Below are positions 6,452-15,243 of a DNA stretch of 61,740 nucleotides, one piece after another; positions within the stretch are counted from its first letter, which is position 1, and each line of letters starts with the position of its first letter. The stretch spans positions 1-61,740 of the forward strand of contig CAKRGM010000012.1 in NCBI GenBank assembly GCA_934330725.1, given 5' to 3'. Below the pieces are notes generated by a model. The model made no database searches. It worked only from the letters and a program-made list of their open reading frames with translations, and was not told the DNA's origin. Source of the stretch: an uncultured Lachnospiraceae bacterium. GTDB lineage: Bacteria; Bacillota; Clostridia; Lachnospirales; Lachnospiraceae. Made by a program: the position numbers and the translations under genes.

Positions 6452-8989
6452 ATGAAACGACGTATTATGGCCGTGGCATTAGTTCTTTTTATGCTGTCCG
6501 GCATACTGATTCCGAACAGGCAGGTAATGGCAGCGGCGACGAGGCCGGAGAATGGGGTAACATCAGGAACCTGTGGTGATAATCTGAAATGGGATTTTTC
6601 AGGAGATACTTTAACGATAAGTGGTAGTGGGGATATGCATGAGTATCCTGTTTATAATAATCCGAATTCTACAATGTGCAGTCCATGGTATTATCTTAGG
6701 AATTCAATAAAAAATGTTGTTATTTCAGAAGGGGTTACATCAATAAGCTCATGTGCATTCTGGAACTGCAGGGCTTTAACGGGGATAACTACACCATCAT
6801 CATTAAAATCCATTGGCTTTGCTGCTTTTGGCCAGTGTGATGCATTAAAAGAGGTAAACATTGCAGCAGGTGTTATCGGTGAATCTGCATTTATAAGAGA
6901 CAGGGCAGTCGAGAAAGTAACAATTGGTGCTGATGTTACTGCAATGCAGATAAGTGCTTTTGAAGATTGCAGTTCAATTAATTCTGTTTATATCAGTGAT
7001 CTGAAAAAGTGGTGTTCAATTGATTTTGGCAGTTATCTTGCCAATCCACTTCAATATGCAAAGCATCTGTATCTGAATGGACAGCAGATAAAAGAGCTTT
7101 ATATTCCGGATGGAGTACAGGAAATAGGTGATTATGCATTTGCTAATGATGAGGATATCACAAGGGTTATAATTCCGGGAAGTGTAAATACTATAGGAGA
7201 ATATGCATTTTTTGAATGCTCGAATCTTCAGAGTGTAGAATTTACGGGAGATGGACTTAAAACAGTTAAGGCAAGTGCATTCGATTCGTGTCTGCATTTA
7301 TCAGATATTTCACTTCCATGGTCAGTTAATTATATAGGAACTAATGCATTTGCATGTAGTCCGATTAAGTCAATAACTGTTAAGCAGGGACAGATTGGAG
7401 ATCATGCATTTACAGGCTGTGGATGTATGTCAGATGTTACATTGGGAAGCGGTGTGACATATATTGGCGATGGAGCATTTAAAGATTGTGCAGCAATTGG
7501 AAAAGTAACATATGAGGGCTCATATAATCAGTGGGATACATTTGTGTGTGAAGTTGGCAATGATAATACAAAGTTAACTACTGCGGAGGTAGTGTGCACA
7601 GGAAGTGGAAGTGCATCACACGGGACAATTGAGACGGGTATACATACCGGTGGAACAGTTAAGTTTGGAAGCTTTGAACAGGATAATAACACAGGTAATG
7701 GTGCAGAAGCAATAGAATGGAATGTTTTAGCTGTAAATGGAGACAGGGTACTTATTGTCAGCAAGGATGTTCTTAAGTTTATGAGATATAAAGAAACTCA
7801 TCAGGAGGCTGCATTATGGGAAAACAGTTCAGTCCGCAGCTGGCTGAATAACGACTTTATTAACAGCGCATTCAGTGATTCAGAAAAAGATTATATTTAT
7901 AGTACAAATGTAACAAATACAGTTAATCAGAAATATGGTACATCATCGGGAAACGATACAACTGACAAATTGTTTATACTTAGTGCTGATGAAATAAATA
8001 AATACATGCCAAATGATTATCAGAAGCGTGCCGACTGCACAAAGTATGCTTTGGCTTCAGGGGGAAATGATCCTGCACAGAGAAACAATTCGCTTGAAAC
8101 ATCTTATTACTGGACAAGAACAGCAGGATATTTTGATTATAATGTTGCATATGCTCACTATTCCGGTTCTGTAAGATATGATGGAATGGCAGCAGATAAT
8201 ACAATTGTAGGTGTCAGACCGGCAATGTGGGTAAATAAAAATGCACTTACAACAGTAAACAACAGTGTGGTTGATTATGTTGCACGTATGTACACAGTAG
8301 CTCTTAACCGTCCGGCGGAAGAGTCAGGATTAAATTACTGGACAACACAGCTTGTATATGGTGAAATTGATGGAGCAGGTATAGCTCATGGATTTATTGG
8401 AAGTGCAGAGTTTGAGGCAAGGAAACTTTCAAATGATGATTTTGTAAGGACGTTATACAGAACATTCTTTAATCGTGATGCAGATGGCGGACTGGATGGA
8501 TGGGTAAGCATGTTAAATAACAAAGCACCACGTTCACAGGTGCTGTCAGGATTTGTTAACTCACAGGAATTTGCAAATTTATGTGATTCATATGGCGTTG
8601 CAAGAGGAACAATGCAGGCAGGTGGAAATGTATTGTATAACAAGGGCGTCAGGGATTTTGTATTAAGACTGTATAATAAGGCTTTAGGAAGAGAAGGTGA
8701 GACATCAGGTGTTGAATACTGGTCAAACAGAATCAATACAGGAGAAATAACACCGGAGGCAGCTGCTAAAGGATTTATCTTCACTCCTGAGTATGCTAAT
8801 AAGAACCTGAGTAATGATGATTTTGTAGATAATCAGTATGTGATATTCTTTAACAGATGGCCTGGCTCAGGAGAACGTGTGGGCTGGGTGCTGGCACTTA
8901 ACAGAGGTGAAAGATCACGTGAAGATGTTGTTTCCGGATTTGCAAATTCACAGGAATTTAGAAATCTTCTTGCAAGATATGGTCTGTAA
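6452..8989 (+). CDS. Secreted BspA-type leucine-rich repeat protein with DUF6273 and two DUF4214 modules
   Basis: 845 residues. A Sec signal peptide covers about residues 1-28 (MKRRIMAVALVLFMLSG, cut near VMAAA). Residues about 35-65 hold the GTCGDNLKWDFSGDTLTISG head common to clostridial surface proteins. About 75-375 are BspA-type (LRR_5) repeats with recurring 'IP.GV..IG.YAF..C..L..V' units. About 400-605 match DUF6273 (KFGSFEQ, EWNVLAV, WTRTAG, VGVRPAMWV). The C-terminus has two DUF4214 modules (about 610-715 and 732-845), each with FVRTLYRTFFNR or FVDNQYVIFFNR and SQEF. No LPXTG or lipobox is seen, so the mode of cell attachment is unclear. BspA repeats usually bind host or polysaccharide ligands; the ligand here is not known. 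Expression may be under catabolite control through the cre-like site at 6305. Confidence 0.85.
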   Translation: MKRRIMAVALVLFMLSGILIPNRQVMAAATRPENGVTSGTCGDNLKWDFSGDTLTISGSGDMHEYPVYNNPNSTMCSPWYYLRNSIKNVVISEGVTSISSCAFWNCRALTGITTPSSLKSIGFAAFGQCDALKEVNIAAGVIGESAFIRDRAVEKVTIGADVTAMQISAFEDCSSINSVYISDLKKWCSIDFGSYLANPLQYAKHLYLNGQQIKELYIPDGVQEIGDYAFANDEDITRVIIPGSVNTIGEYAFFECSNLQSVEFTGDGLKTVKASAFDSCLHLSDISLPWSVNYIGTNAFACSPIKSITVKQGQIGDHAFTGCGCMSDVTLGSGVTYIGDGAFKDCAAIGKVTYEGSYNQWDTFVCEVGNDNTKLTTAEVVCTGSGSASHGTIETGIHTGGTVKFGSFEQDNNTGNGAEAIEWNVLAVNGDRVLIVSKDVLKFMRYKETHQEAALWENSSVRSWLNNDFINSAFSDSEKDYIYSTNVTNTVNQKYGTSSGNDTTDKLFILSADEINKYMPNDYQKRADCTKYALASGGNDPAQRNNSLETSYYWTRTAGYFDYNVAYAHYSGSVRYDGMAADNTIVGVRPAMWVNKNALTTVNNSVVDYVARMYTVALNRPAEESGLNYWTTQLVYGEIDGAGIAHGFIGSAEFEARKLSNDDFVRTLYRTFFNRDADGGLDGWVSMLNNKAPRSQVLSGFVNSQEFANLCDSYGVARGTMQAGGNVLYNKGVRDFVLRLYNKALGREGETSGVEYWSNRINTGEITPEAAAKGFIFTPEYANKNLSNDDFVDNQYVIFFNRWPGSGERVGWVLALNRGERSREDVVSGFANSQEFRNLLARYGL

Positions 8990-9032
8990 AACTGAATAAA
9001 TCTTAAAACTTAGTGAAACATCCTGAAAATTC

Positions 9033-9061
9033 TTGACTATGATATACTTAGTGCATAGAAT
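9033..9061 (+). promoter_or_regulatory. Sigma-A type promoter of the carrier-protein gene
   Basis: TTGACT (9033-9038), 17-base spacer, TAGAAT (9056-9061), 40 bases before the ATG at 9102. Confidence 0.65.
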
Positions 9062-9101
9062 ATAAAAAGATAATAATAACTGTAGAAAAGGAAGGATAAA
9101 A

Positions 9102-9329
9102 ATGGACGAGTTATTAGACATTTTAAAGGAAGTTAATGCTGATATTGATTTTGAGACATGTGATACATTATATGATGATGGATTACTTGATTCCTTTGAT
9201 ATAGTATCAATAGTTGGTGAACTTAATGATACATTTGATATTGAAATTAAACCTGTAGATATTGTACCTGAAAATTTCAATTCAGCTGAAGCTATGTGGG
9301 CAATGGTGAGAAGACTTCAGGATAATTAG
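9102..9329 (+). CDS. Stand-alone acyl/peptidyl carrier protein
   Basis: 75-residue four-helix carrier. Ser31 in the LLDSFD motif is the expected site for 4'-phosphopantetheine, and the following helix IVSIVGELNDTFDIEI is typical. It is closest by eye to DltC/D-alanyl carrier and NRPS-type carriers rather than fatty-acid ACP, which has DSLD. It has its own promoter (9033) and terminator-like palindrome (9366), so it is a single-gene unit. No ligase, synthase or phosphopantetheinyl transferase is adjacent. Its partner is unknown; the MT-containing NRPS fragment at 860-2164 is 7 kb away and a functional link is only speculation. Confidence 0.85.
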   Translation: MDELLDILKEVNADIDFETCDTLYDDGLLDSFDIVSIVGELNDTFDIEIKPVDIVPENFNSAEAMWAMVRRLQDN

Positions 9330-9365
9330 ACAGTGAGTGTTTATTGTTTATTCAATAAAAGTTTA

Positions 9366-9403
9366 ATAAGCAGAAAGTGCCGCATGCGGCACTTTCTGCT
9401 TAT
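9366..9403. terminator. 38-bp perfect palindrome, likely terminator
   Basis: TAAGCAGAAAGTGCCGCA and its exact reverse complement meet at a central GCATGC; arms are 19 bp without a mismatch. The downstream side is TATATATTAATTT, so the U-tract is weak. It separates the carrier gene from the diguanylate cyclase gene 24 bases later. Confidence 0.7.
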
Positions 9404-9427
9404 ATATTAATTTATTAGGGGAAAAAT

Positions 9428-11104
9428 ATGGTAAAGGGGTATAAAAAGGTATTATTGCTTCTGCTGCTGTTTTATGTAGTTCTTGTAATGTTTGCGTATA
9501 GTAAATTCGGGATAAATCATATAGATTCATATAATCTTGATAAGTACATAACTGCAGATTTATATAAAAGTAATGGGGATGTATACAGTTATGACAGTAA
9601 TGAATTTTCAGTATTAAATAAAAATGACAGGATTGTTATTCACATACATATACCACAGGAATATAAAATGAAAAATGCAGCAATAGCATTTAATGTGTAT
9701 AATACGGCTTTTACAGTAAGCTTCAAAGACAAAGAATTATACAGGTTTGGATACGATATCGCGGAACGCGGGAGACATATAGGAGCAATTTACAGAACTG
9801 TAAATATTCCGGATGAGGCGTTTGGCAGTGAGGTGACTCTCACGTGTGATGTTAAAGAGAATAATGAATCAAATCATATAAAAGGCGTCACACTGCTTCC
9901 GGCATCTGATGCATCAAAGGCAGTTCTGATTGATCATATTGGGATTTTCTTTGTATTTGTGCCACTTTTCGTATTTGCGGTTATAATGCTGTTTATATCT
10001 TTGACGGGAGAACTTAAAAATGTAAATACAAGAATTACAATATGGTTTTCATTATTTGCCGCAATAGTATCGTGCTATATAATTTCATATTTCGGAATCA
10101 ATAATATATTTATTGATAATGTACTTATAGCCTCAAATATTGAATATATAAGTCTGTTTTTCGTGGCAGTGCCGTTAATTGCATATTATATAGAAATAGT
10201 ACATGAAAAGTGGATAAAAAGGTTGTTACTTGTTACGGATGTATTGTTTCTTCTATTTGGAATTATTTGTACAATACTTAATTATACAACGGAGGAATAT
10301 CATTACATACGTTTTATCCTGCCGGTTCAGGTATTGATGATGATTGAGCTTGTAATTCTTATATTTGTAAGTATTTATGAGAAAAACAGAACATATGATA
10401 CAGCAAAAATTGCACCATATGGTATGATTTTATTTTTTGTAATTATATTTTTGGAGGTGTTGCGGTATAATGCGGACAAATATTTGAATATTAAAATACC
10501 GTTGTTAGGTATTTCGCTGGTTCCAATGGGAGTGATACTGTTTATTGCAGCCTTACTGCTGAATAATATTTCAATGATTATGTCATCTTATGAGGCGAGC
10601 CGTGAAAATGAACAGCTTAAGGAGCTTGCATACACAGACAGTCTTACGGGGCTGTTTAACAGAATGCGCTGTGAAAAGTTTATCAGGGAATTAAGACAAA
10701 ATAAAGATGAAGAGTATACAGTAATATTTCTTGATATTAATAATCTTAAATATGTCAATGATAATTATGGACATGCAGCGGGCGATACATATTTAAAAAC
10801 AGTTTCTTCATTGATTTCAGATTATTTCTGTAAGGCTGATATTTGTGGAAGATATGGCGGTGATGAATTTTTTATTGCCTATAAGGGGAGAGTAAAGATA
10901 TATTTTGAATCCGTACTGGAAAGAATTAATTCTGACCTTGAAAATATCAGGAGTGAAAAAAATATACCATACATGATGTCTGTTTCAGGAGGGAAAGTTG
11001 TAAGTACAAAAAATAACGTAATTAATATTGATGAGGCAATATATCTGGCTGATATGAAAATGTATGATTATAAAAGAAAATATAAGGAATCATTTAAACT
11101 ATAA
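9428..11104 (+). CDS. Membrane diguanylate cyclase (7TM sensor + GGDEF)
   Basis: 558 residues. One N-terminal membrane segment (about 7-26), an extracytoplasmic domain of about 140 residues, then seven hydrophobic helices (about 180-390), the layout of 7TMR-DISM receptors. The C-terminal GGDEF domain (about 400-555) makes cyclic di-GMP from two GTP. The active loop RYGGDEF is intact (G477-F481), and YTDSLTGLFNR and FLDINNLKYVNDNYGH are canonical. The usual RxxD inhibitory site five residues before the loop reads CKAD, so the Arg is missing and feedback inhibition is probably lost. AGGGG precedes ATG 9428. The dus gene starts 40 bases downstream on the same strand. Confidence 0.92.
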   Translation: MVKGYKKVLLLLLLFYVVLVMFAYSKFGINHIDSYNLDKYITADLYKSNGDVYSYDSNEFSVLNKNDRIVIHIHIPQEYKMKNAAIAFNVYNTAFTVSFKDKELYRFGYDIAERGRHIGAIYRTVNIPDEAFGSEVTLTCDVKENNESNHIKGVTLLPASDASKAVLIDHIGIFFVFVPLFVFAVIMLFISLTGELKNVNTRITIWFSLFAAIVSCYIISYFGINNIFIDNVLIASNIEYISLFFVAVPLIAYYIEIVHEKWIKRLLLVTDVLFLLFGIICTILNYTTEEYHYIRFILPVQVLMMIELVILIFVSIYEKNRTYDTAKIAPYGMILFFVIIFLEVLRYNADKYLNIKIPLLGISLVPMGVILFIAALLLNNISMIMSSYEASRENEQLKELAYTDSLTGLFNRMRCEKFIRELRQNKDEEYTVIFLDINNLKYVNDNYGHAAGDTYLKTVSSLISDYFCKADICGRYGGDEFFIAYKGRVKIYFESVLERINSDLENIRSEKNIPYMMSVSGGKVVSTKNNVINIDEAIYLADMKMYDYKRKYKESFKL

Positions 11105-11144
11105 TCAATATAATAAATTAAAATTTAAAGGACAGGTTGGATAA

Positions 11145-12155
11145 ATGAAAATCTATTTTGCACCAATGGAGGGAATTACAGGTTATATATATAGAAATGC
11201 ATATGATCATTATTATGGTCATGGATGTATTGATAAATATTTTATGCCATTTATATCACCAAGTGAAAATAAGGGATTTACATCAAAACAGATAAATGAA
11301 ATACTGCCGCAAAATAATAAGTGTGATAATCTGGTACCGCAGGTACTTACTAATAACAGTGGACATTTTATTAAAACAGCCCGGATGCTGTCAGAATATG
11401 GCTATAAGGAAATAAATATAAATATGGGTTGTCCGTCGGGAACTGTTGTAAGTAAATATAAAGGGGCCGGATTTCTGGCACAGCCTGATAAAATAGATGA
11501 ATTTCTGTATAATATATTTGCATCACGGACAGTAACGGACAATAACATAAAGATTTCAATAAAGACAAGGCTTGGACTTGAAAGAGAAGAAGAATTTGAA
11601 AATATTCTTGATGTCTTTAACAGATATAAGCTTGAAGAGCTTATCATACACCCGCGGGTACGTCTGGATTATTATAAAAACCAGCCGCATATTGAGGCAT
11701 TTGAAAAAGCTGCGGCTATAAGCAGAAATCCTGTAGGTTATAATGGTGACATATTTACAAGGGAAGATTATAAAGAATTTGTATTAAAGCATAAAAATAC
11801 CGGTTCTGTTATGGCAGGCAGAGGATTTATTGCTTCGCCGTGGCTTGCTGTAAGGATCAGGCAGATAAATGCAGATATGGATGACTGCGAATTTAATGAA
11901 GCAGATGAACGGAAAAAACTAAAAGAGTTTCATGATACAGTTTATGGGGAATATCTTAAGATAATGTCAGGCGATAAGAATGTCATACATAAGATGAAAG
12001 AAGTGTGGTCGTATATGAAAACATCATTTGATAATTGTGAAAAAGAATATAAGAGCATAAAAAAAGCACAGCATATGTATGATTATGAGGCCGCGGTCAG
12101 GTCAGTGTTTGCTGATTGTAAGCTTATAGAACCGGCCAGAAAACATTTCTGGTAG
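11145..12155 (+). CDS. dus: tRNA-dihydrouridine synthase
   Basis: Flavoprotein that reduces uridines in the D-loop of tRNA with NAD(P)H. 336 residues. The FMN-barrel signatures are visible: FAPMEGITG at 5-13, NINMGCPSGTVVSKYKGAG with the catalytic Cys96, IHPR with the substrate-contact His, and VMAGRGFIASPWL near the end of the barrel, followed by a helical C-terminal domain. It belongs to the Dus superfamily, but the DusA/B/C subgroup cannot be fixed by eye. Probably cotranscribed with the upstream cyclase. Confidence 0.93.
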   Translation: MKIYFAPMEGITGYIYRNAYDHYYGHGCIDKYFMPFISPSENKGFTSKQINEILPQNNKCDNLVPQVLTNNSGHFIKTARMLSEYGYKEININMGCPSGTVVSKYKGAGFLAQPDKIDEFLYNIFASRTVTDNNIKISIKTRLGLEREEEFENILDVFNRYKLEELIIHPRVRLDYYKNQPHIEAFEKAAAISRNPVGYNGDIFTREDYKEFVLKHKNTGSVMAGRGFIASPWLAVRIRQINADMDDCEFNEADERKKLKEFHDTVYGEYLKIMSGDKNVIHKMKEVWSYMKTSFDNCEKEYKSIKKAQHMYDYEAAVRSVFADCKLIEPARKHFW

Positions 12156-12178
12156 ATTATCAGATTCAGCTGTAAGTA

Positions 12179-12205
12179 TAATATAATGACGTTTAACACC
12201 GATAT
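12179..12205 (+). promoter_or_regulatory. Sigma-D (sigma-28) like promoter
   Basis: TAAT (12179-12182), 15-base spacer, ACCGATAT (12198-12205), compared with the Bacillus sigma-D consensus TAAA-N15-GCCGATAT. There are two mismatches in 12. It lies 45 bases upstream of the ATG at 12250. Confidence 0.5.
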
Positions 12206-12249
12206 ATTAGTATAGAAAGGTTTTATATACAGATTGTGAGGGGTGTTAT

Positions 12250-13050
12250 ATGGATATTTTAAAGAGTACTGATAGCAAAACAACGAAAAAATATATAGTT
12301 AATATACCAGAAGACGGAACATCTGATGATAATAAGCTTAAAGACAGCAGTACTAAGACAGAAAAAAGCAGCATAGCTGGTTCCGGGTCAGAGGACAAGA
12401 CTGATGTTTTTGCAGCAAGAAAAGAATATATTGAAGCATTCCGCAATGGAGTAAAGAGTTTATTAGACCCGACAGGTGGTATGTCAGAAGCTAAAAAGGC
12501 CAGATATTATAACCGTGTAATGTATAAGCTTCGTACAGGAAAGAAGCTTACGGCAGAGGAGTTAAGGTTTATAAGAGTGAATTATCCGGAAATGTATCCA
12601 CAGGTTGTACGTGTACAGCTTAAAAGGCAGTCATTAGAGGAACAGGTTAAGCATTGCAGATCCAAGGAAGAGGTAAATGATACATGTTTAAGGCAGACCT
12701 CACTTATAAGTGACAAAGATCCAATGGCACAGGCACTGTATGCTGCATGTAATGATGTTGAAGCTGAATTTAAGAAAACTTCCCAATATAAATCACTTCC
12801 GGATACAAATAAAGAAGCCAATGAAAAAAAGAATAATACAAAGGCTTCTTTACATTCTATAAAATCCGGTGAAGATGATAAGACAAAGTCGCTGACAGAA
12901 TCGTTATCAGGAACTTCAACAGAGTCATATGCAGATTCATCAACCGGATCACAGGCTGGGACTGTAACAGATAAAAACCAGTCAGAGGAACTTATTGATA
13001 ATTATTTTATAGATGAAAGCAGTTTTTCCTGTGTGGATTTTTCAGGATAA
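12250..13050 (+). CDS. Unknown 266-aa protein, possibly motility regulon
   Basis: I do not recognise the family. Residues 1-55 are polar and disordered-looking (Ser/Thr/Lys/Asp rich). Residues about 55-190 look folded and helical, with KEYIEAFRNGVKSLLDP, a basic AKKARYYNRVMYKLRTGKKL segment and ELRFIRVNYPEMYPQVVRVQ. Residues about 190-266 are again low-complexity Ser/Thr/Asp. No signal peptide or membrane helix is seen, so it is probably cytosolic. GAGGGG precedes the ATG. The sigma-D-like promoter at 12179 suggests expression with flagellar genes. The gene converges with the DUF3892 gene on the other strand and their last nine bases overlap. Confidence 0.6.
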   Translation: MDILKSTDSKTTKKYIVNIPEDGTSDDNKLKDSSTKTEKSSIAGSGSEDKTDVFAARKEYIEAFRNGVKSLLDPTGGMSEAKKARYYNRVMYKLRTGKKLTAEELRFIRVNYPEMYPQVVRVQLKRQSLEEQVKHCRSKEEVNDTCLRQTSLISDKDPMAQALYAACNDVEAEFKKTSQYKSLPDTNKEANEKKNNTKASLHSIKSGEDDKTKSLTESLSGTSTESYADSSTGSQAGTVTDKNQSEELIDNYFIDESSFSCVDFSG

Positions 13051-13350
13051 TCCGTGTACGGATGGGAGATTGCCAAGATTATTTTCATCGGTTCCATCAG
13101 GAATGGATTTCAAATATCTGGTATCTTTTTTATGAGCTATTCCAACTCCACGTATTTCACCATGTTCAGCCATTTCAACACCTTCGTCGCGTGATACTAT
13201 CTGACCATTGGAAAGTTTATATCCTGTAACGGACCCCTTTGATTTTACAAGCGCTACAATATCCTTGGCATCCTGTTTTGCCTCAGGGATATCGTCTAAT
13301 GCCATAATAGGCAGAATATTTTTAATTTCACTATTATTTTCATTATTCAT
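13042..13350 (-). CDS. DUF3892 family protein
   Basis: 102 residues. The core GSVTGYKLSNGQIVSRDEGVEMAEHG and GEIRGVGIAHKKDTRYLKSIPDG match the DUF3892 pattern (a short beta-rich domain with 'kLsNG.vvs..eav.la..G.I.gV'). The N-terminal 35 residues are acidic. AGAGG lies nine bases before the ATG at 13350. Function is not known; proteins of this type in Firmicutes are small and cytosolic. It is convergent with and overlaps the end of the 12250 gene by nine bases. Confidence 0.7.
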   Translation of the reverse strand: MNNENNSEIKNILPIMALDDIPEAKQDAKDIVALVKSKGSVTGYKLSNGQIVSRDEGVEMAEHGEIRGVGIAHKKDTRYLKSIPDGTDENNLGNLPSVHGLS

Positions 13351-13741
13351 AATAATATTGAACCTCTTTTCATCAGATTTAAATTGTTTTAAAGTTTTGG
13401 ATTATTTTAAATAGCTATGAAGAATTATAATGTGTTAGTTAAGAATTATAATCTGTGATTTAAGTTATGATTAAAAGTTATGGCGTAGTTGTAGTATGGC
13501 TTATATATGAAGAAAATATTCGGCTCATTTAAATAAAAGTGGAGCGTCAGCTTTATAGTGTGCGGGTGCGAAGCAGGAAACAATCCATAAGGCATCTTTT
13601 GATTTCAATATCATAAGTATAGTATATAAGTCTGATTAACAGCAGACAGTTGATTGATAATATTGTTTAATTAGTATATAATAGTAAAATAAAGTTATTA
13701 ACTAATAATTGGCGAATTGCTTCGGAAATGGAGGGATTTAT
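13351..13741. other. 391-base intergenic region
   Basis: Contains two copies of AAGAATTATAAT 21 bases apart (13420 and 13441), a GC-richer patch near 13540-13590 (GGAGCGTCAGC to GGGTGCGAAGCAGG) with no clear gene, and the promoter for the 13742 gene at its right end. No open reading frame of note. Confidence 0.4.
13654..13682 (+). promoter_or_regulatory. Sigma-A type promoter of the repeat protein gene
   Basis: TTGATA (13654-13659), 17-base spacer, TATAAT (13677-13682), 60 bases before ATG 13742. Confidence 0.7.
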
Positions 13742-14239
13742 ATGACACTTATAAATAAAGAAAAAGTATTAAATGGTGTTGGAAAAGCAGTAGATGTAGC
13801 TAATAATGCAGCAGATAAAGTGACTGAATTCGCAAAAGAGAAGGGAATAGATAAAAAAGTTTCATCAGCAGTTGATAAGGTTGAAGGTTTTGCAAAAGAA
13901 AAAGGAATAGATAAAAAGGTCTCATCAGCAGTTGATAAGGTTGAGAATTTTGTTAAAGAAAAAGAAATAGATAAAAAGGCATGCAATGCAGCACGTTGTG
14001 TCGGTTCCGGAATAAAGAAAGCCGGAAGCAAGATAGAAGAGACATTTGAAAAGAAAAAAGAGGATATACAAAGAGAAGAAGCAAAGGCAGAGGCTTCAGA
14101 TAGTACAGCTGATGAAAGTGCCCAATATGCTGAATCTGATAAAGAATCTGACAATGCTGAATCTGGCAATGACGAAGCTGGGAATGACGCAACTGATGAA
14201 GAAGAAGCTGATGATGTATCAGACAGAGAAAATATATAA
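13742..14239 (+). CDS. Small helical repeat protein with acidic tail
   Basis: 165 residues. ATG 13742 is chosen because GGAGGG ends six bases before it. Residues 25-84 are three tandem 20-residue repeats of the form DKV..FAKEKGIDKKVSSAV, the first two nearly identical and the third diverged (DKVENFVKEKEIDKKACNAA). The repeats have alternating hydrophobic positions expected of amphipathic helices, as in LEA-like, YtxH-like or stress-related proteins. Residues about 115-165 are a long Asp/Glu/Ser/Ala tail. No signal peptide. Function is unknown; a cytoplasmic stress or envelope-associated role would be a guess. Confidence 0.7.
   Translation: MTLINKEKVLNGVGKAVDVANNAADKVTEFAKEKGIDKKVSSAVDKVEGFAKEKGIDKKVSSAVDKVENFVKEKEIDKKACNAARCVGSGIKKAGSKIEETFEKKKEDIQREEAKAEASDSTADESAQYAESDKESDNAESGNDEAGNDATDEEEADDVSDRENI
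13814..13993 (+). repeat. Three tandem 60-bp coding repeats
   Basis: Units 13814-13873, 13874-13933 and 13934-13993 encode the three 20-residue repeats of the protein starting at 13742. Units 1 and 2 differ at few positions; unit 3 is more diverged. This is consistent with recent in-frame duplication. Confidence 0.85.
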
Positions 14240-14332
14240 ACTGACCATAAAAAATATATAAACTGGATATAAAATACAGTAAACTGACCATTAAAAAATC
14301 GCACGTATCTGGCACTTCAAAAATGGTCAGTT
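14238..14332. repeat. Repeated AAACTGACCAT motif with long-loop hairpin
   Basis: AAACTGACCAT occurs at 14238 and 14280, a partial copy AAACTGGATAT lies between, and the reverse complement AATGGTCAGTTT is at 14321-14332. AAACTGACCATT (14280-14291) can pair with 14321-14332 to give a 12-bp stem with a 29-base loop. It may act as the 3' end of the repeat-protein transcript; the T-tract is weak. Confidence 0.5.
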
Positions 14333-14341
14333 TAATACTAT

Positions 14342-14374
14342 CCTAAAGAGAATGAATTTAAATCACTTTAGGAG
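14342..14374 (+). promoter_or_regulatory. Stem overlapping the ribosome binding site of the ECF S-component
   Basis: CCTAAAG (14342-14348) is complementary to CTTTAGG (14366-14372), and the right arm overlaps the AGGAGG of the following gene (start 14384). When paired it would hide part of the ribosome site. No known riboswitch class was recognised in the short leader. Confidence 0.35.
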
Positions 14375-14383
14375 GAAAAAGGA

Positions 14384-15151
14384 ATGGATAAGACAAAAAA
14401 TTTAATAGCTGTCATAGTTGGACTTATCATTGCTGTAGCAGGCGTTATTTTAGGTGTTAACAACTATGTAGAAAAGGGAAATACAACATATGCATATTGT
14501 CTGCTTCTTGCAATTATCGGACTTCTGATTCTTATTGTAGGTATTTATAATCTGGTTGGAAAGCATGACAGCAGACCTGTTGATGCAAAGGTACTTGCAC
14601 AGGCAGCACTTTGTGCAGCATTATGCTATATCGGTGCAACATTTATTAAAATTCAGATTCCTGTACCGGGAACAGAAGGAACAATGTTCCATCTTGGCAA
14701 TACATTCTGCGTACTTGCAGCGCTTCTGATAGGTGGATTATGGGGCGGACTTGCCGGAGCAGTTGGAATGACAATAAGCGACCTTACAACACAGTATGTA
14801 ACAAGTGCTCCAAAGACATTTGTTTTAAAGCTGTGTATCGGACTTATAGTTGGTCTTGTTGCACATAAGATATTTAAGCTTTCAAAGGATATTCCGGCAA
14901 AAAGAGTTGTTGCAGGAACAATTGTGGCATCAGTATGTGGTATGGCATTTAATGTAATTGCAGACCCACTTGTTGGATATTTCTATAAGCAGTATCTTTT
15001 CGGAGTACCACAGGATATGGCAAAAGCATTAGCAAAAATCGGTACAGTTACAACTTCTGTAAATGCTGTAATAGCAGTTATTGTAGCATCAATAATATAT
15101 CTTGCATTAAGACCTGTAATGAAAAAATCACAGATGCTCAGGGAAATGTAG
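14384..15151 (+). CDS. ECF transporter substrate-binding (S) component, substrate unknown
   Basis: 255-residue integral membrane protein. Two N-terminal helices (about 7-27, 35-57) precede the usual six-helix S-component core. VDAKVLAQAALCAALCYIGATF carries the alanine-rich first helix typical of ECF S subunits that contact EcfT. The GTMFHLGNTFCVLAALLIGG and GGLAGAVGMTISDLTT loops are characteristic. It probably uses a shared EcfAA'T module encoded elsewhere. The vitamin cannot be named from sequence. AGGAGG lies about nine bases upstream. The two extra N-terminal helices lengthen the protein beyond the usual 170-200 residues. The gene is a single unit closed by the hairpin at 15244. Confidence 0.8.
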   Translation: MDKTKNLIAVIVGLIIAVAGVILGVNNYVEKGNTTYAYCLLLAIIGLLILIVGIYNLVGKHDSRPVDAKVLAQAALCAALCYIGATFIKIQIPVPGTEGTMFHLGNTFCVLAALLIGGLWGGLAGAVGMTISDLTTQYVTSAPKTFVLKLCIGLIVGLVAHKIFKLSKDIPAKRVVAGTIVASVCGMAFNVIADPLVGYFYKQYLFGVPQDMAKALAKIGTVTTSVNAVIAVIVASIIYLALRPVMKKSQMLREM

Positions 15152-15243
15152 ACTGTATATTATGACAGAATAAGAAAATAAATTAATACAAAAGAAAATT
15201 AGAGAATTATAGATTTAAAAAATAAAAGTATAAAAATATAAAA

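Noticed and set aside
9428..11104. Product-inhibited diguanylate cyclase
   Set aside because: The RxxD inhibitory site is absent (CKAD), so feedback inhibition was not claimed.
13738..14304. 188-codon minus-strand frame opposite the repeat protein
   Set aside because: Serine-rich artefact of reading the acidic/alanine repeat region backwards; the plus-strand gene has promoter and GGAGGG site.
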